Shown piece by piece: positions 25,327 through 33,298 of a stretch of 64,000 nt of DNA. The translations under genes were made by a program, and so were the position numbers. Each line of letters begins with the position of its first letter. Position 1 is the first letter of the stretch. The stretch covers positions 1 through 64,000 of the forward strand of contig JANXBH010000003.1 of NCBI GenBank assembly GCA_025060695.1. The letters are read 5' to 3'. Source of the stretch: Caldifarciminota bacterium (lineage in GTDB: Bacteria; Hydrothermota; Hydrothermia; LBFQ01; DSFT01). The notes under the pieces are model-generated. The model made no database searches, had not been told where the DNA came from, and saw only the letters and a program-made list of their open reading frames with translations.

Positions 25327-26172
25327 ATGTATTACAAAACGAAAGAAATTGCAAAAATACTTGGTGTAAGTGAAGGAACTATTAAAAATTGGTCAAGAAA
25401 AAATTTAATACAATCTCATAGAACCATTGGCGGGCACAGGAGATTTTCTCTATTAGATGTAATAAAATTTATAAAAGAGAACAATATTAAGGATATTGCA
25501 GGTTTTTATAAAATTAAATTAGATATTCTAAACTACATTCTAAAAGAAGACTATCAAAATTTGTCTGATATTTTATTAACGTATATTTTAAGGGAGGAAG
25601 CTAATGAAGTTGAAGATTTTCTGAAAATACTTTTGTTTTCAATTGGTATATATAAAACATTTGATATTATTGTAAGTAGAAGCTTAAATAAGCTTGGTAA
25701 ATTTTCGGAAGCGAGGAAAATAGGAATAGATGAAGAACACATAGCATCTTCAAAATTAATTGAAGCCATTATCAATTTAAAAAATATATTCAAATCTAAA
25801 AAAAATATAAATACTAAAGTAATACTCTCCTCGCTTGAAGGAGATATCCATGAAATACCACTTAGAATATTGGATTTTATTCTAAATTACGAAGGATTTA
25901 AGGTTATATATGTAGGTATAAATACTCCGTATGAGGAAATATTAAAGACCATAAAAAGAGAAAAGCCAAAATTTTTAGTAATTTCTTCAGTCTTTGTATT
26001 AGATAGAAGAAAATTTGAAAAGTCCATAAAATTTCTCGAAGAAAGCTGTGAAGAGATATCCTGCATACTACTTATAGGAGGTCCTATATATGGAGAAAAA
26101 CCAAAGATAGAAAAGAAGATATATACAACTTATGAGCAATTGATAAATGATATAAAAAGGAGGAAAAAATGA
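25327..26172 (+). CDS. MerR-type regulator with B12-binding domain (CarH/LitR-like)
   Basis: 281 residues from ATG 25327, with a TTG two codons upstream as the alternative start. Residues 1-65 are a MerR winged helix (KTKEIAKILGVSEGTIKNWSRK, IGGHRRFSLLDVIKFI). About 75-150 is the B12-binding cap with DEEHIAS. About 160-280 is the cobalamin-binding Rossmann domain with GDIHEIPLRI (candidate lower-ligand His), followed by VIYVGINTPYEEI and LVISSVFV. CarH uses adenosylcobalamin as a light sensor to repress carotenoid genes, and this gene faces a carotenoid/photolyase operon. However, the Trp of the W-x9-EH photoreceptor motif is replaced (Ser at that place), so light sensing by the CarH mechanism is not assured. 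Confidence 0.85.
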   Translation: MYYKTKEIAKILGVSEGTIKNWSRKNLIQSHRTIGGHRRFSLLDVIKFIKENNIKDIAGFYKIKLDILNYILKEDYQNLSDILLTYILREEANEVEDFLKILLFSIGIYKTFDIIVSRSLNKLGKFSEARKIGIDEEHIASSKLIEAIINLKNIFKSKKNINTKVILSSLEGDIHEIPLRILDFILNYEGFKVIYVGINTPYEEILKTIKREKPKFLVISSVFVLDRRKFEKSIKFLEESCEEISCILLIGGPIYGEKPKIEKKIYTTYEQLINDIKRRKK

Positions 26173-27047
26173 GAATATTAGTTTTTGGAGGAACTGGTTT
26201 TGTAGGAAAGGCTATAGTCAAAAAGCTTATAGAATACAACTATAAACCTATACTTTTTGCAAGGAAATCTTCTATAAATAAACTACCGAGGGAGTATATA
26301 GATAAGAGTGAAGTGATATTTGGAGATGCAAAAGAATTAGATAATTACGAAAATGAGATATCAAATAAAAAACCTGATGCAGTAATATATCTAATTGGTT
26401 TAATAAGAGAATTTCCAAGCAAAGGAATAACATTTATGGATTATCATTATAATTGGCTAAAGAAAGTAGTTGATATATCAGTTAAATTGAATATAAAAAG
26501 ATTTATACTTATGAGTGCAAATGGTGTAAAAAAGGATGGAACCACTTATCAAAGAACAAAATATATGGGGGAAGAATATTTAAAAAGTACTAATTTAAAT
26601 TGGACAATTTTTAGACCAAGTATTATAATTGACGACGATGAATTATTCAACTTTAAAAAACTCATATTAGAACTTTCTAAAACTATATTCTTTCCAATAT
26701 TTTCTACTGGAAAATATAAAGTTAGTCCTGTCCATAGAGAAGATGTAGCGGAGATATTCGTAAGGTCAATAAACATTGAGAAAACATACAATAGAACTTT
26801 TGAAGTTTGCGGTTTAAGGGAATATACCTATCTTGAGCTTGTAAAGGAAATTACTAAGAGAAATAGAAGATTTATAATTCCAGTGTTTATTCCAAGTTTT
26901 ATTATCTTACCAATATCAAGAATTTTCAGATATGTAGAGTTTTTTCCAGCATCAGACGAACAGATAAAAATGCTATTGGAAGGGAATACTTGTAAAGATA
27001 AAACTATTTGGGAAATTCTAAATATAAATCCAAGAGATGCTATTTGA
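26169..27047 (+). CDS. NAD(P)-binding SDR / NDUFA9-like epimerase
   Basis: 292 residues. Atypical or extended SDR: GGTGFVGKAIVKKL at residues 7-20 binds the dinucleotide. DAVIYLIGLIREFP, RFILMSANGV and TTYQRTKYMGEEYL (YxxxK-like) follow, with HREDVAEIFVRSI later. The pattern fits NDUFA9/39-kDa-like proteins and related hydroxysteroid or epimerase-type enzymes. It overlaps the regulator gene by 4 nt and the isoprenoid kinase gene by 11 nt, so it is read with them. A redox role in carotenoid or quinone chemistry is possible but not shown. Confidence 0.75.
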   Translation: MRILVFGGTGFVGKAIVKKLIEYNYKPILFARKSSINKLPREYIDKSEVIFGDAKELDNYENEISNKKPDAVIYLIGLIREFPSKGITFMDYHYNWLKKVVDISVKLNIKRFILMSANGVKKDGTTYQRTKYMGEEYLKSTNLNWTIFRPSIIIDDDELFNFKKLILELSKTIFFPIFSTGKYKVSPVHREDVAEIFVRSINIEKTYNRTFEVCGLREYTYLELVKEITKRNRRFIIPVFIPSFIILPISRIFRYVEFFPASDEQIKMLLEGNTCKDKTIWEILNINPRDAI

Positions 27048-28260
27048 AGTTTTAACAGTTTTATATATTTTACTCTCAATATTCTTAGTCCAGATTATTA
27101 AGGATGAATTCATTTCAAGGAAAATTCTTCATATTCTTATTTCCATAGGTATTATTATCTCAAGTTATTTTATTTCAAAAACAAGTATGATAGTTCTATG
27201 TGCTACATTTGTTGTTTTCAATTTAATTCTAAATATTTTAAAACTAACGAAATACGACGAAAAGGGAAATTTTGGAACAATCCTCTATCCACTTGCAGTT
27301 TTAATTTCTACGATAATTTATTATGAAGATAAGAATTACTACTTTTTATCACTATTTGCTATGTTTTTTTCTGATCCAATTAGTGCTATCCTGGGAAGAA
27401 AGATAAATAAATATAACATTGAGGGAAAAACCTTAATTGGAAGCTCTACATTTTTTTTATTAACTTTCCTATTTTCCTTTCTTTCTACAAAAAATATACT
27501 ATTTTCCTTATCTTTTTCACTTTTCCTAACAGCTGTTGAATTTATACTAAAAAGAGGTTTAGACAATTTATTTATAGTGCTTTTTGCGATAGTTTTATTG
27601 AATGTAAGGCTCGAAAACTTTGCTATTGCTATGTTTTTTGGAATTTTAATTTCTATAATATCGTATAGACTAAATTGGTTAGATCTAAATGGTTCAATTG
27701 GGACATTTATTATAGGTAGCATAATTTTATATTCAGGAGGATTTAATTGGGTTCTTCCATTATTACTATTTTTGGTCTTAGGTTCAATTCTATCTAAGCT
27801 AAATGATAAAAAAACTAAGAGAAATTTAGCTCAAGTTTTGGCAAACGGTGGAGTTAGTCTAATTTTAAGTATTTTAAACATATTTTATCCAAACGATATA
27901 TTCTACTTCATCCATCTTTGCGTAATTAGTGCAATGAGTAGTGATACATTTTCTACTGAAATTGGTATGAAGTTTTCAAAAAAAGCATACTTAATTACTA
28001 ATTTCAAAGAAGTAGAAAAGGGGACTTCTGGTGGAATTAGTTTTATTGGATTTATTGGAGGAATTATTGGAAGTTTTATAATCTCCATATTTCATCCGCT
28101 TTGGTTCTATATTTTTATTATAGGAATAGTTGGAAATTTGTTTGATTCTATAATTGGTGCAACATTGGAAAGAAATTTTATATTAAGCAATAATATGACC
28201 AACTTTATAAGTTCTTCATTTTCTTCAGTTTTAGGATTTTTAGTAGCTTTAAAATTTTGA
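27037..28260 (+). CDS. Fused VTE5-like isoprenol kinase and VTE6-like (DUF92) kinase
   Basis: 407 residues, polytopic. The N-terminal half (about 1-190) resembles SEC59/VTE5 CTP-dependent kinases: SRKILHILIS, FSDPISAILGRKINKYNIEGKTLIGS. The C-terminal half (about 205-407) is a DUF92/TMEM19 domain: GSIGTFIIGSIILYSGG, AMSSDTFSTEIGMKFSK, KGTSGGISFIGFIGG. In plants VTE5 phosphorylates phytol and VTE6 (DUF92) phosphorylates phytyl-phosphate, together making the diphosphate. A single protein with both domains beside crt genes suggests salvage of geranylgeraniol-type alcohols into the GGPP pool. Its end carries the next gene's promoter element. Confidence 0.82.
   Translation: MLFEVLTVLYILLSIFLVQIIKDEFISRKILHILISIGIIISSYFISKTSMIVLCATFVVFNLILNILKLTKYDEKGNFGTILYPLAVLISTIIYYEDKNYYFLSLFAMFFSDPISAILGRKINKYNIEGKTLIGSSTFFLLTFLFSFLSTKNILFSLSFSLFLTAVEFILKRGLDNLFIVLFAIVLLNVRLENFAIAMFFGILISIISYRLNWLDLNGSIGTFIIGSIILYSGGFNWVLPLLLFLVLGSILSKLNDKKTKRNLAQVLANGGVSLILSILNIFYPNDIFYFIHLCVISAMSSDTFSTEIGMKFSKKAYLITNFKEVEKGTSGGISFIGFIGGIIGSFIISIFHPLWFYIFIIGIVGNLFDSIIGATLERNFILSNNMTNFISSSFSSVLGFLVALKF
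28247..28258 (+). promoter_or_regulatory. Promoter element inside the end of the DUF92 gene
   Basis: ctttaaaatttt lies within the last codons of the fused kinase gene. TAAAAT ends 11 nt before the GTG at 28267, longer than the usual 7. No Shine-Dalgarno is present. Confidence 0.4.
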
Positions 28261-28266
28261 GATTTT

Positions 28267-29250
28267 GTGAATCAAGTAAAACATGTTGAAAATTGGATAA
28301 ATGCAGAAGACAAACCTTATATCTTATTACTTGAAGATGAGTATTTTAATGATTTTCTACAAAATGCAAAGTTTAGCAAAAAAGAAAAGAAATTCTTTGA
28401 AACACTGAAAAATAGCTTTTCAGGATATTTTGAAATTTTAAATGTAAATAGAAAAGAAAGGAAGATAAAACTTAAAAATCTTAAAACTAACGATACAATC
28501 GAAGTTATTAGTGAATTAAATGCTATTAAATACGATATTCTTATTTCAAGAATATACGAATATAAAGGGAATTTTTACATATTTGAAGATGCTTCACTTT
28601 TATTACCTAGAAGCTATCTTTACTATATTGACCTAAATGAGAATTTTATAAATAATTATAAAAGAATAGTGCATGTGAGATTAGATATTGGGGTTAAAAT
28701 GTGGGATGGATTTTATAGAAAAAGATATGCTATTACTGGAGACTCGTTTGAGTATAGGGAATTTATAAAAATTCTTAAAAAGTCGAACGCTTTTAAAGAA
28801 CAGAAGAGTGAAGATATTGGTAATTATTATATTGCTCTATTACGAGGAGAAATTTCTAAAAGAATAAAAAGAATGCCTATACTTATTGAAGAAAAACCTA
28901 TAGTTGATTATATTATTGGATTTGTATGGATAACAAGCTTAAAGTTTTACATTATAATAGGAGGTTATTCTGCAAATTTTACTTTGGCAATTTTAGATAT
29001 ATTTAAAGACATATACAAAGTAGAGGGAACATCAATTGTTTTTACATACAAGGATAAGGACTATTATGCAAGTATTGATATCTGGCAAGACTTCAATGAA
29101 CAATATGATAAAGATGCAATTTACGATTTTTATCATTCAAATAGATACTATAGTGAAGAGGAGTTTAAATTTTACTACAATTTGGAAGCAAGGTTTAAAG
29201 AAATTGGTGCTTTAAACTTCTTGGAAATTTTAGAGAGTAAATATGTTTAA
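28267..29250 (+). CDS. Unknown protein, first of a tandem paralog pair
   Basis: 327 residues, not recognised. The N-terminal part has a GYFEILNVN...KIKLKNL pattern like a small beta-barrel, then KYDILISRIYEYKGNFYIF. A KMWDGF motif sits near residue 140, and the C-terminus contains YDFYHSNRYYSEEEFKFYY and ends with FKEIGALNFLEI. The next gene has the same landmarks in the same order, so they arose by duplication. No membrane segment, signal peptide or catalytic motif is evident. It overlaps its partner by 8 nt. Translation starts at GTG. Function unknown. Confidence 0.6.
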   Translation: MNQVKHVENWINAEDKPYILLLEDEYFNDFLQNAKFSKKEKKFFETLKNSFSGYFEILNVNRKERKIKLKNLKTNDTIEVISELNAIKYDILISRIYEYKGNFYIFEDASLLLPRSYLYYIDLNENFINNYKRIVHVRLDIGVKMWDGFYRKRYAITGDSFEYREFIKILKKSNAFKEQKSEDIGNYYIALLRGEISKRIKRMPILIEEKPIVDYIIGFVWITSLKFYIIIGGYSANFTLAILDIFKDIYKVEGTSIVFTYKDKDYYASIDIWQDFNEQYDKDAIYDFYHSNRYYSEEEFKFYYNLEARFKEIGALNFLEILESKYV

Positions 29251-30196
29251 TGAAATTTTACATATACATTTTAAGAAGTGGTTAGAAACTATTCAGGAGG
29301 AAAATCCAAGAAAAGAGATATTAATGGAAAATACTTATTTGGACGACTTTTTTGAAAAGAGAAAAAACTTAATGAACTCAAGTCATATAAAATTTATAGA
29401 AAAAATAAGAAACGGGTTTTCAGGCATATTTGAAGTTTTAGACTATGAAGAAAATAATTTAAAATTGAAAAACTATGTAAATAACGAAACTATTTACATT
29501 AAATCGGTTTTAAAATCAATTAAATATGATATATTAATTGGAAGAGTTTATGAGGACGAAAATGGCTTTCATTTAGTAGAAGAAATTTCTGAGTTTTTTC
29601 CTTATTTATATAGAAAGAAAATTGATTTAAACGAAAGTCCATATAGAAATTACTTAAAACTAAAGGAAATTATTGCTAAGAAGTGTTGGGATGGTTTTGA
29701 GTGTGCTAATTACTATTCTGTAGTTAAGATTAGTGATATAAAGAGGTTCAAAAGAGTATTGCAAAGCTTAAACTGCCTTGCAAGATTAGAGAATAAGCTT
29801 GTTATTTACTTAGGTGGTGAGTTAGCAAGAAATATAAGAAGAAATTTAATAAGAACAGAGGAAGATATTACTCATGTAGTGTGGGGAATTATGAACTTTG
29901 TAAATGAGCAAATAGTTATATATTTTCAAAATATAAATCTTGCAAAAACATTTTTAGAACTGTTAAAAAAGGTAATTAACATAGAAAACTTTTACATAGA
30001 GGAAAGTGGAAACTATAGAAGAGTGAATTTGGAAGAAGAATTTAATAGTCAATATAGAGAAAATGAGATTTTAGATTTTTATCATTCAAAAAAAGATTGG
30101 GGTGAAGAAGAATTAAAATTTTACTATAATTTAGAAGGACACTTTAAGAAGATAGGTGCAAGAAACTATTTAGAAATTTTCCAGAATTATGGATGA
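29243..30196 (+). CDS. Unknown protein, second of a tandem paralog pair
   Basis: 317 residues, paralog of the preceding gene. Shared landmarks are GIFEVLDYE...LKLKNY, KYDILIGRVYEDENGFHLV, KKCWDGF near residue 150, LDFYHSKKDWGEEELKFYY and a closing FKKIGARNYLEI. Divergence is high apart from these blocks, so the duplication is old and both copies are kept. It overlaps the type-4 uracil-DNA glycosylase gene by 8 nt, so it is co-transcribed with a DNA repair gene. No function can be given from sequence. Confidence 0.6.
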   Translation: MFNEILHIHFKKWLETIQEENPRKEILMENTYLDDFFEKRKNLMNSSHIKFIEKIRNGFSGIFEVLDYEENNLKLKNYVNNETIYIKSVLKSIKYDILIGRVYEDENGFHLVEEISEFFPYLYRKKIDLNESPYRNYLKLKEIIAKKCWDGFECANYYSVVKISDIKRFKRVLQSLNCLARLENKLVIYLGGELARNIRRNLIRTEEDITHVVWGIMNFVNEQIVIYFQNINLAKTFLELLKKVINIENFYIEESGNYRRVNLEEEFNSQYRENEILDFYHSKKDWGEEELKFYYNLEGHFKKIGARNYLEIFQNYG

Positions 30197-30815
30197 GCTT
30201 AAGTTTTTAGCTGAAATACTTGGCATAAAGGAAGTGTTTTTAGATGAGAACTATATGGATAAAGCAAGGGTTTTAAAATTATACGAAGAGAGGATTAAAA
30301 ACTGTACTAAGTGTGAATTACATAAAAGTAGAACAAAGTTCGTATTTTCAAGTGGAAATCCATATGCAAGAGTTGTTTTGATAGGAGAAGCTCCCGGCTA
30401 TGAAGAAGACAAAAAAGGGCTACCTTTTGTAGGAAAAGCAGGAAAACTATTAACTAAAATCTTAGAAGAAATAAATATAGATAGAGAAAAAGATGTATAT
30501 ATTACAAACATTATAAAGTGTAGACCTCCAAACAACAGAGATCCAAATAATGAAGAAATTTCAACTTGCGAGCCTTATCTTAAACACCAGATAAGAATTA
30601 TAAGACCAAGCCTTTTGGTAGCACTTGGAAGATATTCAGGAGGACTTTTAAGTAATAAGCCGTATGACAGGGCTTTAAAGAATAGGGGCAAAATTATAGA
30701 GAGTATATACAAAATACCACTTTTAATAACCTATCATCCTGCAGCAGCACTTAGAAATCCAAGTTTAGAATTAATAATTAAATCAGATTTGGAAAAAATA
30801 AAGAAATTTTTATGA
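30189..30815 (+). CDS. udg: Type-4 uracil-DNA glycosylase (4Fe-4S)
   Basis: 208 residues. Four cysteines for the iron-sulfur cluster are at about 39 and 42 (NCTKC), 111 (IKCRPPN) and 127 (STCEPY). Active-site motifs are IGEAPGYEED near 65-74 and ITYHPAAALRNP near the C-terminus, and LPFVGKAGKLL is typical. The enzyme removes uracil from deaminated cytosine, a frequent lesion at high temperature; family 4 is common in thermophiles. A ~27-residue N-terminal extension precedes the conserved domain. Overlaps: 8 nt upstream and 4 nt downstream. Confidence 0.94.
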   Translation: MDELKFLAEILGIKEVFLDENYMDKARVLKLYEERIKNCTKCELHKSRTKFVFSSGNPYARVVLIGEAPGYEEDKKGLPFVGKAGKLLTKILEEINIDREKDVYITNIIKCRPPNNRDPNNEEISTCEPYLKHQIRIIRPSLLVALGRYSGGLLSNKPYDRALKNRGKIIESIYKIPLLITYHPAAALRNPSLELIIKSDLEKIKKFL

Positions 30816-31702
30816 TATCTATTTTTCTATTCTTTAAAAATGGCGACTTTAAGGAATTGGAAGAAGTAGGATATAGAAACTGGATAGTATCTAATGTGGA
30901 GATTGAAAAGCAAGAAAACTCAGTTGAAATTTTTACAAAAGAGAAAGGTTATTTATATCAAGTAGAATACAATGTAAAGGATCCATATGTAGAAATTTAC
31001 TATTTAAACGAATGTTTTGGGGCAAAATTTAAAGTTAGTCTATTGGATGAAAGTGAAAACTTAAAAAGAAGTAGTAGTGTGGTTTCTATAAAAATTGAAA
31101 AGAATGGAAATTACGACAGCGTAAAATTTTCAATTAGTTTGTATAATAGTGCAAGTGAAAACTGTAAGTTAAAAATATATAAAATTGAAAGCAATTTCCT
31201 AAAAAATATTAGTTTTTCTGAAAAGGAATATAAACCAAAGTATTGGAATTTTGATAAGAACAAGTTTTGGCAAAGTTTTGAATTTAAACCGGGGACAATT
31301 TATAAGATAAAGATAAAATCAAATGGAAAATATAGATTTTACATAGATTGTATTGATTATAGAGAAAAAACATTAAAACTAATGGATTATAGCGAAATTT
31401 TAGATACCATTAGTGCATACTGTTTTAAGCAGCATTTTGTTTTCATATTGGATAGCGGTAATATAAATGAAGTAATTGGAGAAACATTAGGTATTTTAAA
31501 TTTCGTTGTTTCTTCAAAATCAAAAAAAATTTTTATATACAAAAATATAGAATACAATGGGAAAATTCTAATTTACGATAAAAATGGAAAGTTAGTAAAA
31601 AGTGAGGTTTTTGATGAAAATCCAAAAGTTTTTGAATTTGAAAAAAGAGGAAAATATTTAGTTGTAATACCAAGGAAACTTAGAAAGGAAGTAAGAATAT
31701 GA
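30812..31702 (+). CDS. Hypothetical beta-rich protein with T9SS-tail-like C-terminus
   Basis: 296 residues, family not recognised. Mostly beta structure with many charged residues; the first eight residues (MISIFLFF) are hydrophobic but too short for a clear signal peptide. The C-terminal ~60 residues, with NGKILIYDKNGKLVKSEVF, EFEKRGKYLVVI and a basic ending, resemble the type A sorting tail of T9SS cargo (iyDxxGkxv then GxYxvxi). This is of interest because a PorX-like regulator is encoded at 7249-8691. The resemblance is short and could be just a generic beta-sandwich. It overlaps the neighbours by 4 nt on both sides. Confidence 0.5.
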   Translation: MISIFLFFKNGDFKELEEVGYRNWIVSNVEIEKQENSVEIFTKEKGYLYQVEYNVKDPYVEIYYLNECFGAKFKVSLLDESENLKRSSSVVSIKIEKNGNYDSVKFSISLYNSASENCKLKIYKIESNFLKNISFSEKEYKPKYWNFDKNKFWQSFEFKPGTIYKIKIKSNGKYRFYIDCIDYREKTLKLMDYSEILDTISAYCFKQHFVFILDSGNINEVIGETLGILNFVVSSKSKKIFIYKNIEYNGKILIYDKNGKLVKSEVFDENPKVFEFEKRGKYLVVIPRKLRKEVRI

Positions 31703-32235
31703 GAATAGAAAGTGGAGAAAAAAAAGGACATATTTTAAAATCTCCAAAGGGCATAAGACCTACTACTTCTTTTTTAAAAAAGTCAATATTTGATATGTTA
31801 GGTAATTATATCTTAGATAAAGAAATATTAGAGCTTTTTGCAGGAAGTGGAGCACTTGGTCTTGAAGCACTTTCAAGAGGGGCAAAAAGTTGCACATTTG
31901 TAGATATTTCAAGAAGCTCACAAAAAGCAATTTTAGATAACATAAAGAATTTAGGATATATAAATAGAACAAAGTTTGTCAAGTCAGAAGCACTAAAATT
32001 TTTAAGAAATTGTAATGATAAATTTGACATTATCATAGCAGATCCGCCATATAATTATAAAGACTACGAAAAACTCTTGAACTTAGCACACTCTAAACTA
32101 AAAGAGGGAGGAATTTTAATTCTACAACTATCATCTAAGGTAAGTTTAGAAATAGAAAACTATAAGATAATTAAGGACTATAAGAAAGGAGAAACAAGGA
32201 TTATTGTATTATCCGTTAATCACGAAGAAAAGTAA
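31699..32235 (+). CDS. rsmD: 16S rRNA (guanine966-N2)-methyltransferase
   Basis: 178 residues, family length. MRIESGEKKGHIL and IRPTTSFLKKSIFDML open the protein as in RsmD. The SAM motif ILELFAGSGALGLEALSRGA follows, and the catalytic IIIADPPYNY is near residue 113. It methylates G966 of 16S rRNA in helix 31. It is the last gene of the 28267-32235 unit, and its end overlaps the convergent 32209-33276 gene by 27 bp. Confidence 0.94.
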   Translation: MRIESGEKKGHILKSPKGIRPTTSFLKKSIFDMLGNYILDKEILELFAGSGALGLEALSRGAKSCTFVDISRSSQKAILDNIKNLGYINRTKFVKSEALKFLRNCNDKFDIIIADPPYNYKDYEKLLNLAHSKLKEGGILILQLSSKVSLEIENYKIIKDYKKGETRIIVLSVNHEEK

Positions 32236-33276
32236 AATATCAATGACTATTACTAAAATAATAATAATTTCCAAAAGTTCAAGTCTTCTATTTGAAACCT
32301 GAGTACTTAAAAAGTTATAAATCTCAAAGAGTGTCCTTTCCTTACTTTCTATACTTCTTTGCCAGTTGTATACACCAAGTATTTCAAGCATTTTAGTATA
32401 AACTCTTGCAAAATACGAGTCTTCAAATATTTTCAAACTATTTAAAATCATCTCTTTTGATTCAGTAATTTCATTATATAGCAAAAGCAGTTTTTTTAAA
32501 ACCTTTTGATACTTCGCATATTCAAAAAAAGAGCCTCTGAACTTTTCAATAGCACTATAAGTCTCATCTAATACGCTATCTAAATAACTATCGTAATATC
32601 TAAATTCTAAAAGTTGAGCATTAGCAAATTCTATTAAATCAGGTATATCCATAATCCCATCCGGTTCATATATAAAACCTGTATCCCAATTCAAAACTAC
32701 TAAATCTTCATCCGAATAAGAAAATCTATTTTTCAAAACATTATCCCTTAGTTGCTTACTAAGATTATACCTTTCTCCCAATAACAACTTAGGAATATCT
32801 ATGTGGTTTATAATCTCCCTACTCTTTAAATTTCTATCAAATTCTAATATGTAAATTATAGCGTAGTCTTCATAATCTCCATAAAAATAAGGCTTTTTAA
32901 AAAAACCTTTATATTGTTCAAAAATTGACTTTAAATAATTTTGAGAAATATTGTCAATGTTTTCATTATTTAAAATTTCATGAAAGTTTCTAAAAACTTG
33001 ATTTATATCAAAATCGTTAATGTATATTTTAAAAATTATGCCAATTGCTCCAAATTCATAGAACTTTGCAAACACATCACAATTTAAATTATTATACGAA
33101 CACTGTTCTATAAATACCAAAATGGGAGGATTTCTAAAGTAAGCAAGTTTTATACCGTACTTTTTAGAAAGTTCAATCCTTTTTAAGTCAAATGTCTTTG
33201 AAATGCCATTTAGATCTATTTCACTTGCAACATCGTAAATTCTATAAATAAGAAAAAAACCCTTTCTTACTTTCAA
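32209..33276 (-). CDS. RMD1/YagE-like (DUF155-like) membrane-anchored protein
   Basis: 355 residues. The pattern fits the RMD1/DUF155 family: an N-terminal mixed domain (AKFYEFGAIGIIFKIYIND), then FANAQLLEFRYYDSYLDSVLDE. A long helical region with predicted coiled-coil character (about 235-330) precedes a single C-terminal transmembrane helix (LLEIIIILVIVIDILLFFV). In eukaryotes relatives (RMND1, Sif2/3) act in mitochondrial translation; bacterial roles are not settled. It begins at TTG 33276 after the palindromic promoter 33284-33297. Overlaps convergent rsmD by 27 bp. Confidence 0.55.
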   Translation of the reverse strand: MKVRKGFFLIYRIYDVASEIDLNGISKTFDLKRIELSKKYGIKLAYFRNPPILVFIEQCSYNNLNCDVFAKFYEFGAIGIIFKIYINDFDINQVFRNFHEILNNENIDNISQNYLKSIFEQYKGFFKKPYFYGDYEDYAIIYILEFDRNLKSREIINHIDIPKLLLGERYNLSKQLRDNVLKNRFSYSDEDLVVLNWDTGFIYEPDGIMDIPDLIEFANAQLLEFRYYDSYLDSVLDETYSAIEKFRGSFFEYAKYQKVLKKLLLLYNEITESKEMILNSLKIFEDSYFARVYTKMLEILGVYNWQRSIESKERTLFEIYNFLSTQVSNRRLELLEIIIILVIVIDILLFFVING

Positions 33277-33283
33277 AGGAAGC

Positions 33284-33297
33284 CTTAAAATTTTAAG
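33284..33297. promoter_or_regulatory. Perfectly palindromic bidirectional -10-like element
   Basis: cttaaaattttaag is a perfect 14-bp palindrome. Read rightward, TAAAAT ends 7 nt before GTG 33299 (PEBP gene). Read leftward it ends 13 nt before TTG 33276, with AAGG between. One sequence may serve both directions. Confidence 0.55.
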
Positions 33298-33298
33298 T

